Assembly: GCA_004212795.1 (NCBI GenBank)
Contig: SHBR01000020.1
Span: 1 to 33,077 of the forward strand
DNA: 33,077 bases
Source of the DNA: Candidatus Thioglobus sp.
GTDB lineage: Bacteria; Pseudomonadota; Gammaproteobacteria; Arenicellales; UBA868
Reading direction: 5' to 3'
Positions 25,937-33,077 of this stretch are shown here, in pieces. Each line of letters starts with the position of its first letter. Position 1 is the stretch's first letter. The notes beneath the pieces are model-generated. The model was not told where the DNA came from. It did no database searches and saw only the letters and a program-made list of their open reading frames with translations. The position numbers and the translations under genes were made by a program.

Positions 25937-26737
25937 ATGCCGTCATTACTCATTGCTCAATTGCCGATGTATGACTGGCCGGAGGTACACGAGGCAAACG
26001 ACCGGCTGTGGCAAATTGTCGCTTCGGAATGTAAAAACCGTAGCATCTCCGCGCCAGAAGATCTGAATCGATCAGTCGAGACACTGCAAGCCTGGCGATC
26101 GCCGAATCTTTTTCTAAGTCAAACCTGTGGTTTGCCCTTGGTCACTCGGCTGCGTCATCAAGTTACGGTCTTGGGGAGCTTTTCTTATGCAACCGGGGAT
26201 CAAGAAGGCAACTATCACAGCGTTATCATTGCCCAACAGGATTGTCCCGACACCCTCAACCAATTTAACAATAAAATACTCGCGATTAACGGGTATGACT
26301 CCTACTCGGGCTACCTTGCGATGAAGGTATTGATGACCGCGCGTCAAATGCCGAACGCATTTTTCAAGACTATCTTAGTCACCGGCAGTCATAGGGAATC
26401 GATTCACGCCGTCGCCGACGGAAAAGCCGATCTCGCCGCCATCGACTGCGTCTCCTGGCATCTGGCAACAAATTTTGAGCGGGTATCAAACACTTTAAAA
26501 ATTATTGCGACCGCTCCCACTCGGCCCGGACTGCCGCTAATAACAGCGCCACATGCCAGTCAAGCTCGAGTCAGCATGTTAAGAGACGCGCTAAAGTGCG
26601 GTACGAAGCGTCTGGATAATCAATCTCGAAAGATTTTAGGCATAACCTCTTTCGTCACAAAAAACGAAAATGATTACGGGGTTATTCATGATGATCTAAA
26701 AAGCACCGTTTCATACTCATTATCAGCTGTGAATTGA
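25937..26737 (+). CDS. PhnD-like substrate-binding domain protein without signal peptide
   Basis: A 266-residue protein resembling the PhnD/SsuA/transferrin periplasmic-binding fold. It has VLGSFSYATG, then YHSVIIAQ, INGYDSYSGYLAM in the hinge region, VTGSHRESIHAVADGKADLAAIDCVSWHL and a GLPLIT segment. These match the phosphonate-binding-like pattern of ligand-pocket serines and the DLAAID motif. The N terminus (PSLLIAQLPMYDWPE) is already the first strand of the domain. There is no signal sequence or lipobox and no ABC genes follow. It may therefore be a cytoplasmic sensor or enzyme-like protein rather than a transporter part. It lies 122 bp after puuD, possibly in the same transcript. Confidence 0.75.
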   Translation: MPSLLIAQLPMYDWPEVHEANDRLWQIVASECKNRSISAPEDLNRSVETLQAWRSPNLFLSQTCGLPLVTRLRHQVTVLGSFSYATGDQEGNYHSVIIAQQDCPDTLNQFNNKILAINGYDSYSGYLAMKVLMTARQMPNAFFKTILVTGSHRESIHAVADGKADLAAIDCVSWHLATNFERVSNTLKIIATAPTRPGLPLITAPHASQARVSMLRDALKCGTKRLDNQSRKILGITSFVTKNENDYGVIHDDLKSTVSYSLSAVN

Positions 26738-26887
26738 ACCTGAGCCCTCTTTTGAATTAAATCACCACCCTCACGCCTGCTTGCTGACATACTCTTCGGT
26801 AATTATTAACTAATCGTAATAAAATTTTCGATTCCCAAGCCCCCATTCTCTCCCACGGATGATAAAGTTTTTAACAGGAGCAAATTT

Positions 26888-27391
26888 ATGAGATCATTTC
26901 TTAACGCGTTGATCGTTGTAGTCTTCGCTTTCGGTGGACTAGGCAGGGCAGTTGCCGCCGAAGGAACCGTGACGTTTCAGGTGATGACGCCCGAGACTGC
27001 TTTAACCGCCGCGCAAGCGGCGCTTAATCGTTGCCGGGAAGAAAATTTTCAAGTTGCCGTTGCTATTGTCGATCGTTTTGGCGGCGTACAAGTGCTATTG
27101 CGAGATCAGCTCGCCGCATCTCGAACCATTAACATCGCAATCGGCAAGGCACGAACGGCCGCAGGGTTTCGAATCAACACATCCGATATGATTCCGGTTA
27201 CTGAAAACGGTCAGCCTTCCGCCGGTATTCGTCATCTACCTGGCGTTGTCATCGTCGGTGGTGGGGTAATTATCGAAGCCGGTGGAACGCTCGTTGGCGG
27301 TATCGGGGTCTCTGGCGCACCCGGTGGGGACATGGATGATTTATGCGCTTTCGCGGGAATCGATGCGATATTTGACCAACTTGAGTTCTAA
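26888..27391 (+). CDS. Exported GlcG/HbpS-family heme-binding-like protein
   Basis: A 167-residue protein with a signal peptide ending near AVAAEG, then the GlcG/HbpS fold. The signatures are TAAQAALNRCREENFQVAVAI, IVDRFGGVQVLLRD, SRTINIAIGKARTAAGF, PGVVIVGGGVII and GGIGVSGAPGGDMDDLCA. Members bind heme or small ligands, and the exported forms are often linked to oxidative stress or heme handling. A strong ribosome site (AGGAG) precedes the ATG. It is probably a monocistronic gene between the PhnD-like and lipoprotein genes. The actual ligand cannot be judged from sequence. Confidence 0.88.
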   Translation: MRSFLNALIVVVFAFGGLGRAVAAEGTVTFQVMTPETALTAAQAALNRCREENFQVAVAIVDRFGGVQVLLRDQLAASRTINIAIGKARTAAGFRINTSDMIPVTENGQPSAGIRHLPGVVIVGGGVIIEAGGTLVGGIGVSGAPGGDMDDLCAFAGIDAIFDQLEF

Positions 27392-27484
27392 AACTGTTTT
27401 GTGGCGTGATCCCAATCAACCCTTCACAGCATACGAGCGCTCAAATTTTTAGCTATTAGTGAACGAAACTAAGGGAAAACTAGA

Positions 27485-27961
27485 ATGAAAAATAATTCAA
27501 TTGTTGTCGCATTATTTTGCGGAGCGCTTTTAATTTCAGGCTGCTCTACCGCGCCATCTAAGCAGGAACAAGGCGCGGCCGCCGGCGCGGTGATCGGCGG
27601 CGTGCTAGGCAGCGCGCTTGGAGATGGTCATTCAGATAAAGGCTGGGCAATCGCTCTTGGCATTATCTTTGGTGCGATTGTTGGCGACCAGATTGGCGCT
27701 CAGCTCGACGAACGTGATCGGTTACTCGCCGCACAGAACCTTCAGTTTTCCCTGGAATCAACTAAAGACGGTGCTGAAACAACTTGGCAAAATCCAAATT
27801 CTGGCAATGGGGGCAAAGCGACCCCGACAACTACAGTCGTCAAATCAGACGGCACCCCATGTCGGGAGTTCACCACCGAGATTGAGGTCGGCGGAGAAGT
27901 GCAGCAAGGTTATGGCACGGCATGTCGACAAGCCGATGGTAGCTGGAAAATTCAAAGCTAA
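27485..27961 (+). CDS. Glycine-zipper outer-membrane lipoprotein (17-kDa antigen type)
   Basis: A 158-residue lipoprotein. The lipobox LISGC places the modified cysteine near residue 20. A glycine-zipper hairpin follows (GAAAGAVIGGVLGSALGDG, then ALGIIFGAIVGDQIGAQLD). The C-terminal part has a conserved PCREFTTEIEVGG and a second cysteine in GTACRQADGSWKI. The arrangement is that of the Rickettsia 17-kDa surface antigen/SlyB-like group, which spans or lines the outer membrane. An AGGGA ribosome site precedes the ATG. The gene is followed by a hairpin lying within the end of the convergent glycosyltransferase gene. Confidence 0.9.
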   Translation: MKNNSIVVALFCGALLISGCSTAPSKQEQGAAAGAVIGGVLGSALGDGHSDKGWAIALGIIFGAIVGDQIGAQLDERDRLLAAQNLQFSLESTKDGAETTWQNPNSGNGGKATPTTTVVKSDGTPCREFTTEIEVGGEVQQGYGTACRQADGSWKIQS

Positions 27962-27980
27962 GCCAACAATCATCCTCGTT

Positions 27981-28682
27981 TCAAAAAAGGTTATAACGAA
28001 TAATGCACCAGATGGCGCGAACCCCATCGCGCCATCCTATTTTTTTGCCCTCTTCATAAGTTCGACCCGCATAACTAATTCCGACTTCAAATATTTTTAA
28101 GCGCGAACCATCCGGCTTGCGGAATCTCGCCAATCGAGCGGTCACTTCCGGTTCGAAGCCAAACCGATTTTCCTTGAGGTCAATGCTTTGAATAATCTCC
28201 CGGCGAAAAACTTTGTAGCAAACTTCCATGTCAGTAAGATTGAGATTGGTCATCATATTGGACAGTAAAGTCAAAAAACGATTGCCCACCGAATGCCAAA
28301 AATACAGGACGCGATGAGTCTCGCCCCCTGCAAATCTCGACCCATAAACCACATCAGCGTGATTTTCCACTATCGGGCCAAGCAATTTTGGATAATCATT
28401 AGGATCATATTCAAGATCGGCGTCTTGAATCAGTACGACATCTCCTGTCGCGGCCGCAAATCCCGATCTTAATGCCGCCCCTTTGCCTTGATTGTATTCA
28501 TGCAAAACCGCCCGCACGTTTGGTTGCTCTCCAAAAGACTGCACCAGCTCCCGACTGCCATCATTAGAATAATCATCAACAAGAATAATCTCTTTTTCAA
28601 CAGGCACAGCCTGAACCCGCTTGATCACCCTTTCAAGCGTTCGCATCTCATTAAAAACGGGTATCACAACACTTACAATCAT
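27981..28682 (-). CDS. Family 2 glycosyltransferase, dolichol/polyprenyl-phosphate mannosyltransferase-like
   Basis: A 233-residue GT-A enzyme. It starts with [10 protein letters not shown], then [12 protein letters not shown] (Asp36-Asp37), [13 protein letters not shown] and the metal-binding QDADLEYDP (Asp87, Asp89). The C-terminal [15 protein letters not shown] stretch is typical of the DPM1-like subgroup, which charges a polyprenyl phosphate with a sugar. No transmembrane helices follow, so it is a soluble or peripheral cytoplasmic enzyme. The ATG has a purine-rich GAGAGAG upstream. It is divergent from the minor-pilin operon; a link to pilin or surface glycosylation is only positional. 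Confidence 0.92.
   Translation of the reverse strand: MIVSVVIPVFNEMRTLERVIKRVQAVPVEKEIILVDDYSNDGSRELVQSFGEQPNVRAVLHEYNQGKGAALRSGFAAATGDVVLIQDADLEYDPNDYPKLLGPIVENHADVVYGSRFAGGETHRVLYFWHSVGNRFLTLLSNMMTNLNLTDMEVCYKVFRREIIQSIDLKENRFGFEPEVTARLARFRKPDGSRLKIFEVGISYAGRTYEEGKKIGWRDGVRAIWCIIRYNLF
28011..28046 (+). terminator. Hairpin with T-tract, probable terminator of the lipoprotein gene
   Basis: The perfect 10-bp arms GATGGCGCGA (28011-28020) and TCGCGCCATC (28027-28036) enclose a 6-nt loop and are followed within 3 nt by seven T residues. The hairpin lies 50 bp past the lipoprotein stop and entirely inside the 3' coding region of the opposing glycosyltransferase. Confidence 0.75.
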
Positions 28683-28708
28683 AAATCTCTCTCACTCCGT
28701 CAGCTTTT

Positions 28709-28738
28709 ATGACTCCAAATATACTCTCAATTTATACT
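28709..28738 (+). promoter_or_regulatory. Candidate promoter of the minor-pilin operon
   Basis: ATGACT (28709-28714) and TATACT (28733-28738) are separated by 18 bp and resemble a sigma-70 promoter. Transcription would begin near 28745, leaving almost no leader before the annotated ATG at 28749. That would mean a nearly leaderless transcript or a start further inside. Confidence 0.35.
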
Positions 28739-28748
28739 TGATCTTAAA

Positions 28749-29372
28749 ATGACAATCAGCAATCAGCAATCAGCAATCAGCGTCCTTCAGGCTCAACGTT
28801 CAAACCCGTTTTTCCTGAATAGCAAAGACAACGGCTTCTCATTGATTGAAGCATTGGTCGTGATCGCTGTTCTTTCGATCTTTGCAGTTCTTGCGATACC
28901 GATGTTTAGCGATTTAACTCAAAACAATCGGATGCGCGCGCAGATCAGCAACCTCGTGGGGCAATTTGCCCAAGCTCGAACAGAAGCGATGCGTCGAGGT
29001 TTTCGGGTCACGATGTGTCCCGGAACAGAGTCAGGCTGTTCGGGAAACCAATGGGAAAACGGCCTGATCGCGTTTGTTGACACTGACGCTGACGGCGTTC
29101 GGGACAATGATGAAGAAATCATATTAATCGGTGCAGCATTGACAGGAAATAACACCATGCGCTCGGGCGAATTCTCAAGTTATATCTCATTTCGATATGA
29201 CGGCGCGTCAACCGCAGTTGATGGAAGTGCAAGTCCGGGGTCTTTTGTTGTTTGCGATAGCCGCGGATTTGGCGAACATGCGCGCGCACTTAATATTCTG
29301 GCAACCGGGCGGATCAAGATATTCGCTTCCAATGAGAGCGGTTCGGGGGTTGACAGCTGTGAGGATGCCTAA
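28749..29372 (+). CDS. fimT: Type IV minor pilin FimT/FimU (GspH-like)
   Basis: A 207-residue prepilin. The type III signal is NG then FSLIEALVVIAVLSIFAVLAIP, with cleavage after Gly29 and the conserved Glu at mature position 5. The GspH-like region follows, including QARTEAMRRGFRVTMCPG and cysteines that could pair at the C terminus. The leader is long (29 residues) when the ATG at 28749 is used, and most of it is encoded by four tandem CAATCAG units. No clear ribosome site precedes this ATG. A CTG at 28815 would give a seven-residue leader, nearer to usual lengths. It is the first gene of fimT-pilV-pilW-pilX, which builds the priming complex at the pilus tip. Confidence 0.92.
   Translation: MTISNQQSAISVLQAQRSNPFFLNSKDNGFSLIEALVVIAVLSIFAVLAIPMFSDLTQNNRMRAQISNLVGQFAQARTEAMRRGFRVTMCPGTESGCSGNQWENGLIAFVDTDADGVRDNDEEIILIGAALTGNNTMRSGEFSSYISFRYDGASTAVDGSASPGSFVVCDSRGFGEHARALNILATGRIKIFASNESGSGVDSCEDA
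28753..28780 (+). repeat. Four tandem copies of the heptamer CAATCAG
   Basis: The unit CAATCAG occurs four times without interruption, beginning 2 nt after the annotated fimT start codon, with a further partial base. Seven is not a multiple of three, so gain or loss of one unit would shift the reading frame. Confidence 0.97.
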
Positions 29373-29807
29373 GTGAACGCGCGCGGATTTTCACTGCTGG
29401 AGGTGCTCATCGCGCTCGTGATATTTTCATTCGGACTTCTGGCGCTCGCCGCTCTAATGGCCAAAGGGCTTCAATACAATACGAGCGCCCTACATCGCTC
29501 CTATGCCTCGAGTCAGGCGTATGACATAGCAGATCGGATTCGGGCCAACCATCTTGGGGCAGCCGAAGGTCGCTACAATTCAATCCTGGGAAGTGCGTCT
29601 AACCCTGACTGCATCTCGGATGGCTGCACACCTGCACAAATGGCGCAATTCGATCATTGGGAATGGAGCGCTACAAATGCTGCTGTTTTGCCGGCAGGCA
29701 GCGGTGAAGTGGTGTTAAACAACCCGAACTATCGCATCACACTCACGTGGGATGACGACCGGGACGGTAAAGCTGATGATAGCTTCGAATTCGAGTTTCG
29801 ACCATGA
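29373..29807 (+). CDS. pilV: Type IV minor pilin PilV
   Basis: A 144-residue prepilin starting at a GTG directly after the fimT stop. The leader is very short, MNARG, then FSLLEVLIALVIFSFGLLALAALMAKGLQ with Glu at position 5. The continuation into HRSYASSQAYDIADRIRAN is typical of PilV. Two cysteines (PDCISDGC) and an acidic D-rich stretch DDDRDGKADD follow near the C terminus. It overlaps pilW by 4 bp. Confidence 0.93.
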   Translation: MNARGFSLLEVLIALVIFSFGLLALAALMAKGLQYNTSALHRSYASSQAYDIADRIRANHLGAAEGRYNSILGSASNPDCISDGCTPAQMAQFDHWEWSATNAAVLPAGSGEVVLNNPNYRITLTWDDDRDGKADDSFEFEFRP

Positions 29808-30838
29808 TTCGTTTTTTTCGAAAACCGAAAATTAATCAAAGATCTCACCAGCAGGGTGTCACCCTGATCGAACTGATGGTGGCGCTTGCGATTGGCTTAA
29901 TCGCGACGGCTGCGATGTTGAAGGTCTACATCGACGCCAGTCGCATCTATCGATTTAACGACGGACTTGCCCGTTTACAGGAAAATGGCCGATTCGCGTT
30001 AGAGTTTATTCGTCGTGATGTCAGGGCCGCGGGCTTCTGGGGCTGTAATAGCGACTCGGCGATCTCTAATGTCATCAACCCTACTAGCAATTCATGGATC
30101 AATATCGCAGCAGGTCATATTGAGGGCTTGGACGGAACCGCTCGATCCGGCCAGCCCGACACCCCCGACAGCATTACGCTTCGCGGCGCGTTCAGCAGTG
30201 GCGTGTCCGTCACGTCTCCCATGACATCAACGAGCAGTGACATCAAAGTGGCCAGCGTCTTGGGTTTTAGCAAGGATTCTCCTGCCGTGATCAGTGACTG
30301 CGAAAATGCGGATTTTTTCTCTATCTCCAACACTCCATCAAACACGACGTTAACACTCTCTCACAGCGCGTCAGGCAACAATGTTTCAAATGACTTCTCT
30401 AAAGCATATCAGACCGACGCTCGTGTCTATCAGGCCCGGCAGATCACATACTGTATTGCGCCCGGCGCCAATGACGCGATTCCGGCGCTTCGTCGACTCA
30501 CCAATCCATCCGATTCCCAAACCTGCAGCAAGAATGGGGATGAATTAATCGAAGGCATCGAGAACCTTCAATTCCTCTATGGCGAGGACACCGATGCAGA
30601 CGCGGATGGTAATGGTGGAGACGGCAACGCAAATCGCTATCTTGCCGCGGGGACTGCGGGCTTAGATATTGATCGGGTTGTAAGCCTGAGACTATCGATG
30701 CTTGTGCGCTCAATTGAGAATAATCTAAGCTCAGCCAGTACATCCTATACTTTTAATGGCACCACAATTACGCCGGACGATCGCTATCTTCGCAAAGTGT
30801 TTACAACCACGATCACATTACGCAACAAGGCAAAATGA
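29804..30838 (+). CDS. pilW: Type IV minor pilin PilW
   Basis: A 344-residue prepilin. The 18-residue leader ends in QQG, followed by VTLIELMVALAIGLIATAAML with Glu at position 5. The RLQENGRFALEFIRRDVRAAGFWGC block is characteristic of PilW. A long globular domain follows, with a D-rich loop DTDADADGNGGDGN that could bind calcium. It starts at ATGA overlapping pilV and overlaps pilX in the same way, giving tight translational coupling. Confidence 0.94.
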   Translation: MIRFFRKPKINQRSHQQGVTLIELMVALAIGLIATAAMLKVYIDASRIYRFNDGLARLQENGRFALEFIRRDVRAAGFWGCNSDSAISNVINPTSNSWINIAAGHIEGLDGTARSGQPDTPDSITLRGAFSSGVSVTSPMTSTSSDIKVASVLGFSKDSPAVISDCENADFFSISNTPSNTTLTLSHSASGNNVSNDFSKAYQTDARVYQARQITYCIAPGANDAIPALRRLTNPSDSQTCSKNGDELIEGIENLQFLYGEDTDADADGNGGDGNANRYLAAGTAGLDIDRVVSLRLSMLVRSIENNLSSASTSYTFNGTTITPDDRYLRKVFTTTITLRNKAK

Positions 30839-31377
30839 CTGCGCGCACACGTTTATTCTCTGATGCTCTAAAGCAAGAGGGTTGGGTCCTCATCATGGGC
30901 ATGGTCGTGCTCGTCATGCTCACCATTATTGCGATGGGCGTGATGCGGACCACAATCCAAGAAGAGAAGATGGCAGGCATCTCGAGAGATATGAATATCT
31001 CTTTTGAATCAGCAGAAATTGGGCTTCGCGAAGCTGAAGCGTTTATCGAAAAACCCAGTAGCCAGGATCTTTTTAATGAAACCAAGAACGGTATTTACGC
31101 TCAGGGCACCGCTGATGAATATCTTGAGCCCGCACCCTTCAGGACAAAATGGGACGACAACAACTCGATAACGGTCTCAACCGGAGCTCAGAATACGTCG
31201 CGCTATATGATCAAAAAACTCACTGAGATCGGTGATGGCGGATCACTGAACATGGGCGGTTATGGGGAAACCGATCTTAGTCAAAAAACGGTAATCTATC
31301 GAATCACAGCACGTGGCGGAGGCGGTAATGACAACACCCAGACGATCCTGCGAAGCCACTATGCCAAATCGAATTAG
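30835..31377 (+). CDS. pilX: Type IV minor pilin PilX
   Basis: A 180-residue prepilin-like protein. The N-terminal region EGWVLIMGMVVLVMLTIIAMGVMRTT is followed by the PilX hallmark QEEKMAGISRDMNISFESAEIGLREAE. The position-5 glutamate is absent (methionine), as in PilX and GspK-type tip pilins. PilX is expected to sit at the top of the minor-pilin complex and to contact PilY1, encoded two genes downstream. ATGA overlap with pilW fixes the start. Confidence 0.92.
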   Translation: MTARTRLFSDALKQEGWVLIMGMVVLVMLTIIAMGVMRTTIQEEKMAGISRDMNISFESAEIGLREAEAFIEKPSSQDLFNETKNGIYAQGTADEYLEPAPFRTKWDDNNSITVSTGAQNTSRYMIKKLTEIGDGGSLNMGGYGETDLSQKTVIYRITARGGGGNDNTQTILRSHYAKSN

Positions 31378-31407
31378 ATAAGCCCATATGTCAACTTGGA
31401 TCGATTA

Positions 31408-31881
31408 ATGAATATTCTGAAATCAGTTACGTTAATCATGGTGTTTCTGCTGAATCTAGCCCCTGCTGCAGGTCAAGTTACTCCTTTCGAACGAGTAACG
31501 ATTAGTGCGGCCAAGGCGGGTCAGAATCTTCTCGTCAATATGGGAATACCCCTGAGCGCTGTTGCCGCCCAGACCGATAACCCTGAAGAATTACTTAATG
31601 CAATCCAATCTGCTTTAGATGATCACCGAACCGCTTTTTCTTTGGACGAAGCAGCAGGCTGTCGGCTGGAGGCCGGTGACATCATTCGACTATCGCCCAA
31701 TCCAGATACGGGCGACAGTATCAGTGCAGGATGGGAGTTCTTTTGCGAGAATAATCAATCATTATCCGCTATCGATATCAACTTATTCTCGCTCCTCTCG
31801 ACCCCGTCAATTGAGGGTCTTGCTTTCCCCGAAGGTCAGCAGGTGATTTATCCCGATCTTCCAAGACTCATTTTTGAATGA
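31408..31881 (+). CDS. Small periplasmic protein, possible DUF2796/ZrgA-like relative
   Basis: Starting at the ATG at 31408 (a TTG at 31396 is less likely), the product has 157 residues with a signal peptide ending near APAAGQ. The mature part contains FSLDEAAGCRLEAGDI, then GWEFFCENNQSLSAID and LFSLLSTPSIEGLAFPEGQQV. The two cysteines, the aromatic-C-pattern and the ending in GQQ followed by a short strand recall the C-terminal half of DUF2796/ZrgA proteins. The N-terminal half and the histidine-rich loop that gives ZrgA its zinc role are missing. It lies between pilX and pilY1, where P. aeruginosa has nothing, and is probably a pilus accessory protein. The family assignment is tentative. 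Confidence 0.75.
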   Translation: MNILKSVTLIMVFLLNLAPAAGQVTPFERVTISAAKAGQNLLVNMGIPLSAVAAQTDNPEELLNAIQSALDDHRTAFSLDEAAGCRLEAGDIIRLSPNPDTGDSISAGWEFFCENNQSLSAIDINLFSLLSTPSIEGLAFPEGQQVIYPDLPRLIFE

Positions 31882-31906
31882 CCCTATCCGCACTGAAAAT
31901 CTCGCC

Positions 31907-33077
31907 ATGATTCCTATGATCACATTCAAGCGATTTCTGGTTCTCAGCCTAATCCTAGCCGTTGGCTTTTTTTCAAGATCTAGTTTCGCGCAGTCGGTCT
32001 CAGACGCAAGCGCCTGTCGAGCAGATGTTACCTTTCTCATGGATAACACCGGCAGCATGGGTGGACCCATCAATAGCACAAAGCGAAACGCCCAAAGCAT
32101 TCTTGATGCTATTTCAGGAGGCGACCCGCGATTTGCAGGAATTGATACCCGCTATGCGGTAGCAACTTACTGGGGAGATCCACGCGAGTATGTCGCGGGC
32201 GGTTCTTCGATTTGGTACTGTCACCGTAAATCCTGCCCTTATTCGTGGTGTAATCGCTATATATGCGAAAACCCCAGCGGCTACTGCGCGCGCTACTGGC
32301 CCTCACAATGCATTAGTAGAGAACCAACAGAAGCGCAAAAAAAAGCCGCCGCCCAGAAAGCCTTTCGAATTAATCAGCCGCTCACCGACTCCAAGACGCT
32401 AACCCGTCGCGGCATGAACGAATGGCGACCCTGCAGCAGTCCCGGGGGGTGCGGTGGTGATTGGGCAGAGGCAAATCTTTTCGCGCTACAGCAACTCGCA
32501 ACTGGTGGCCAATCCACAGATGGGGCTTGTATTGATCCTCTTTATTCTGGCGCAAGCTGTTCGGATCATGGCTACGCAAGCGGATATGACGTCGGCTGGA
32601 GAGAGGATTCAGGTCGAATCATTGTATGGTTTGGTGATGCGTGCTCATGGAGTACCACTGTTGACATCACCGAAGCAACCAAAGCGCTACAGTCTAATAA
32701 TGTAGTTGTCGCAGGAATAAATTCCTACAGCGAGCACTCGGGTATTGACTATTATCGGGACGGCCGCTCTGGACGTTGTGTTTGGGACGGAAGCAAGAAA
32801 GGTCAGGCGACCTCGATCACTGAATCAACCGGAGGGTCTCTGACTAATCGGGTCAGCGGTACCGCCGGCACTGTTAACGCAATTCTTGATGCAGTGGCAG
32901 GTGGAATGGCGCAATCGGGCTCAGCCGCGGCCGTTTCTTTCAACGTGTCTTCAATTACTGAGGACACTCGCGTTTACCAGAGTTTTTTTAATGCCAAAGA
33001 TTGGTCGGGCGATCTCATTGCCTACGACTTGAACGAAGAAAACGGCTCAATTGGCGATAAGGTCTGGAGTGCCGCCG
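31907..33077 (+). CDS. pilY1: Second PilY1-like tip protein, N-terminal part (runs off the window)
   Basis: 390 codons are visible from the ATG at 31907 (another at 31916) with no stop before the window ends. A signal peptide ends near RSSFAQ. The VWA domain has the metal site DNTGS at 46-50 (Thr in place of the first Ser), GGDWAEANLFAL at 183-194 and Asp244 (VWFGDA). A cysteine-rich insert lies at 105-135. The segment at 354-390, TRVYQSFFNAKDWSGDLIAYDL, corresponds to LYLTTFNTEFWTGDVIAG of the other PilY1, which identifies the family. It is the sixth gene of the minor-pilin operon and therefore likely the principal PilY1 of this pilus. Whether it too carries an inserted propeller cannot be seen. 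Confidence 0.88.
   Translation, partial: MIPMITFKRFLVLSLILAVGFFSRSSFAQSVSDASACRADVTFLMDNTGSMGGPINSTKRNAQSILDAISGGDPRFAGIDTRYAVATYWGDPREYVAGGSSIWYCHRKSCPYSWCNRYICENPSGYCARYWPSQCISREPTEAQKKAAAQKAFRINQPLTDSKTLTRRGMNEWRPCSSPGGCGGDWAEANLFALQQLATGGQSTDGACIDPLYSGASCSDHGYASGYDVGWREDSGRIIVWFGDACSWSTTVDITEATKALQSNNVVVAGINSYSEHSGIDYYRDGRSGRCVWDGSKKGQATSITESTGGSLTNRVSGTAGTVNAILDAVAGGMAQSGSAAAVSFNVSSITEDTRVYQSFFNAKDWSGDLIAYDLNEENGSIGDKVWSAA

Noticed and set aside
27618-28100. 160-codon rightward frame crossing the lipoprotein and the glycosyltransferase end
   Set aside because: It overlaps two well supported genes in a different frame and has no domain or start signal.

Overview
The window reads as a chromosomal segment of a Gram-negative bacterium, most probably a marine or aquatic gammaproteobacterium. 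This rests on the Pseudomonas-like minor-pilin gene order, the membrane-bound urate oxidase PuuD, the BMP-type nucleoside ABC importer and apparent dihydroxypropanesulfonate (DHPS) genes. No database was searched. All family names come from motifs and sequence recall.

Layout. (1) 1-1924: the 3' tail of a histidinol-dehydrogenase-like gene, an SDR and a zinc alcohol dehydrogenase. This order matches hpsN-hpsO-hpsP of DHPS catabolism. (2) 1932-17262: a purine-degradation block. Leftward lie a small cytochrome c, allA, alc, uraD and puuE. Rightward lie hiuH, xdhA, xdhB, xdhC, guaD, a four-gene nucleoside/purine ABC importer, a strong terminator and an 8-oxoguanine-deaminase-type amidohydrolase. 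(3) 17615-24496, leftward: a LysR regulator, a secreted S8 protease, a small exported helical protein and a PilY1-like pilus-tip protein with a six-blade NHL propeller inserted in it. (4) 24624-27961, rightward: puuD, a PhnD-like protein without a signal peptide, a GlcG/HbpS-type heme-binding-like protein and a glycine-zipper lipoprotein. (5) 27981-28682: a leftward family 2 glycosyltransferase. (6) 28749-33077: a minor-pilin operon (fimT/gspH, pilV, pilW, pilX, a small periplasmic protein) leading into a second, different PilY1 that runs off the window.

Taken together, blocks 2 and 4 encode the complete route from imported purines to glyoxylate. Guanine goes to xanthine (GuaD), xanthine to urate (XdhABC), 8-oxoguanine to urate (amidohydrolase), urate to 5-hydroxyisourate (PuuD), then OHCU (HiuH), allantoin (UraD), allantoate (PuuE), and ureidoglycolate and urea (Alc), and finally glyoxylate and urea (AllA). 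No urease is visible. The LysR gene sits divergently from puuD across a 24-bp dyad and may control it.

The least ordinary part is the pilus biology. Two divergent PilY1 adhesins lie 10 kb apart on opposite strands. One carries an embedded NHL propeller and is translationally coupled to a small exported protein behind a secreted subtilase. The minor-pilin operon begins with four tandem 7-bp repeats directly after its first start codon, which would be a frameshifting switch if that start is used. No tRNA, rRNA, CRISPR array or insertion sequence was seen.
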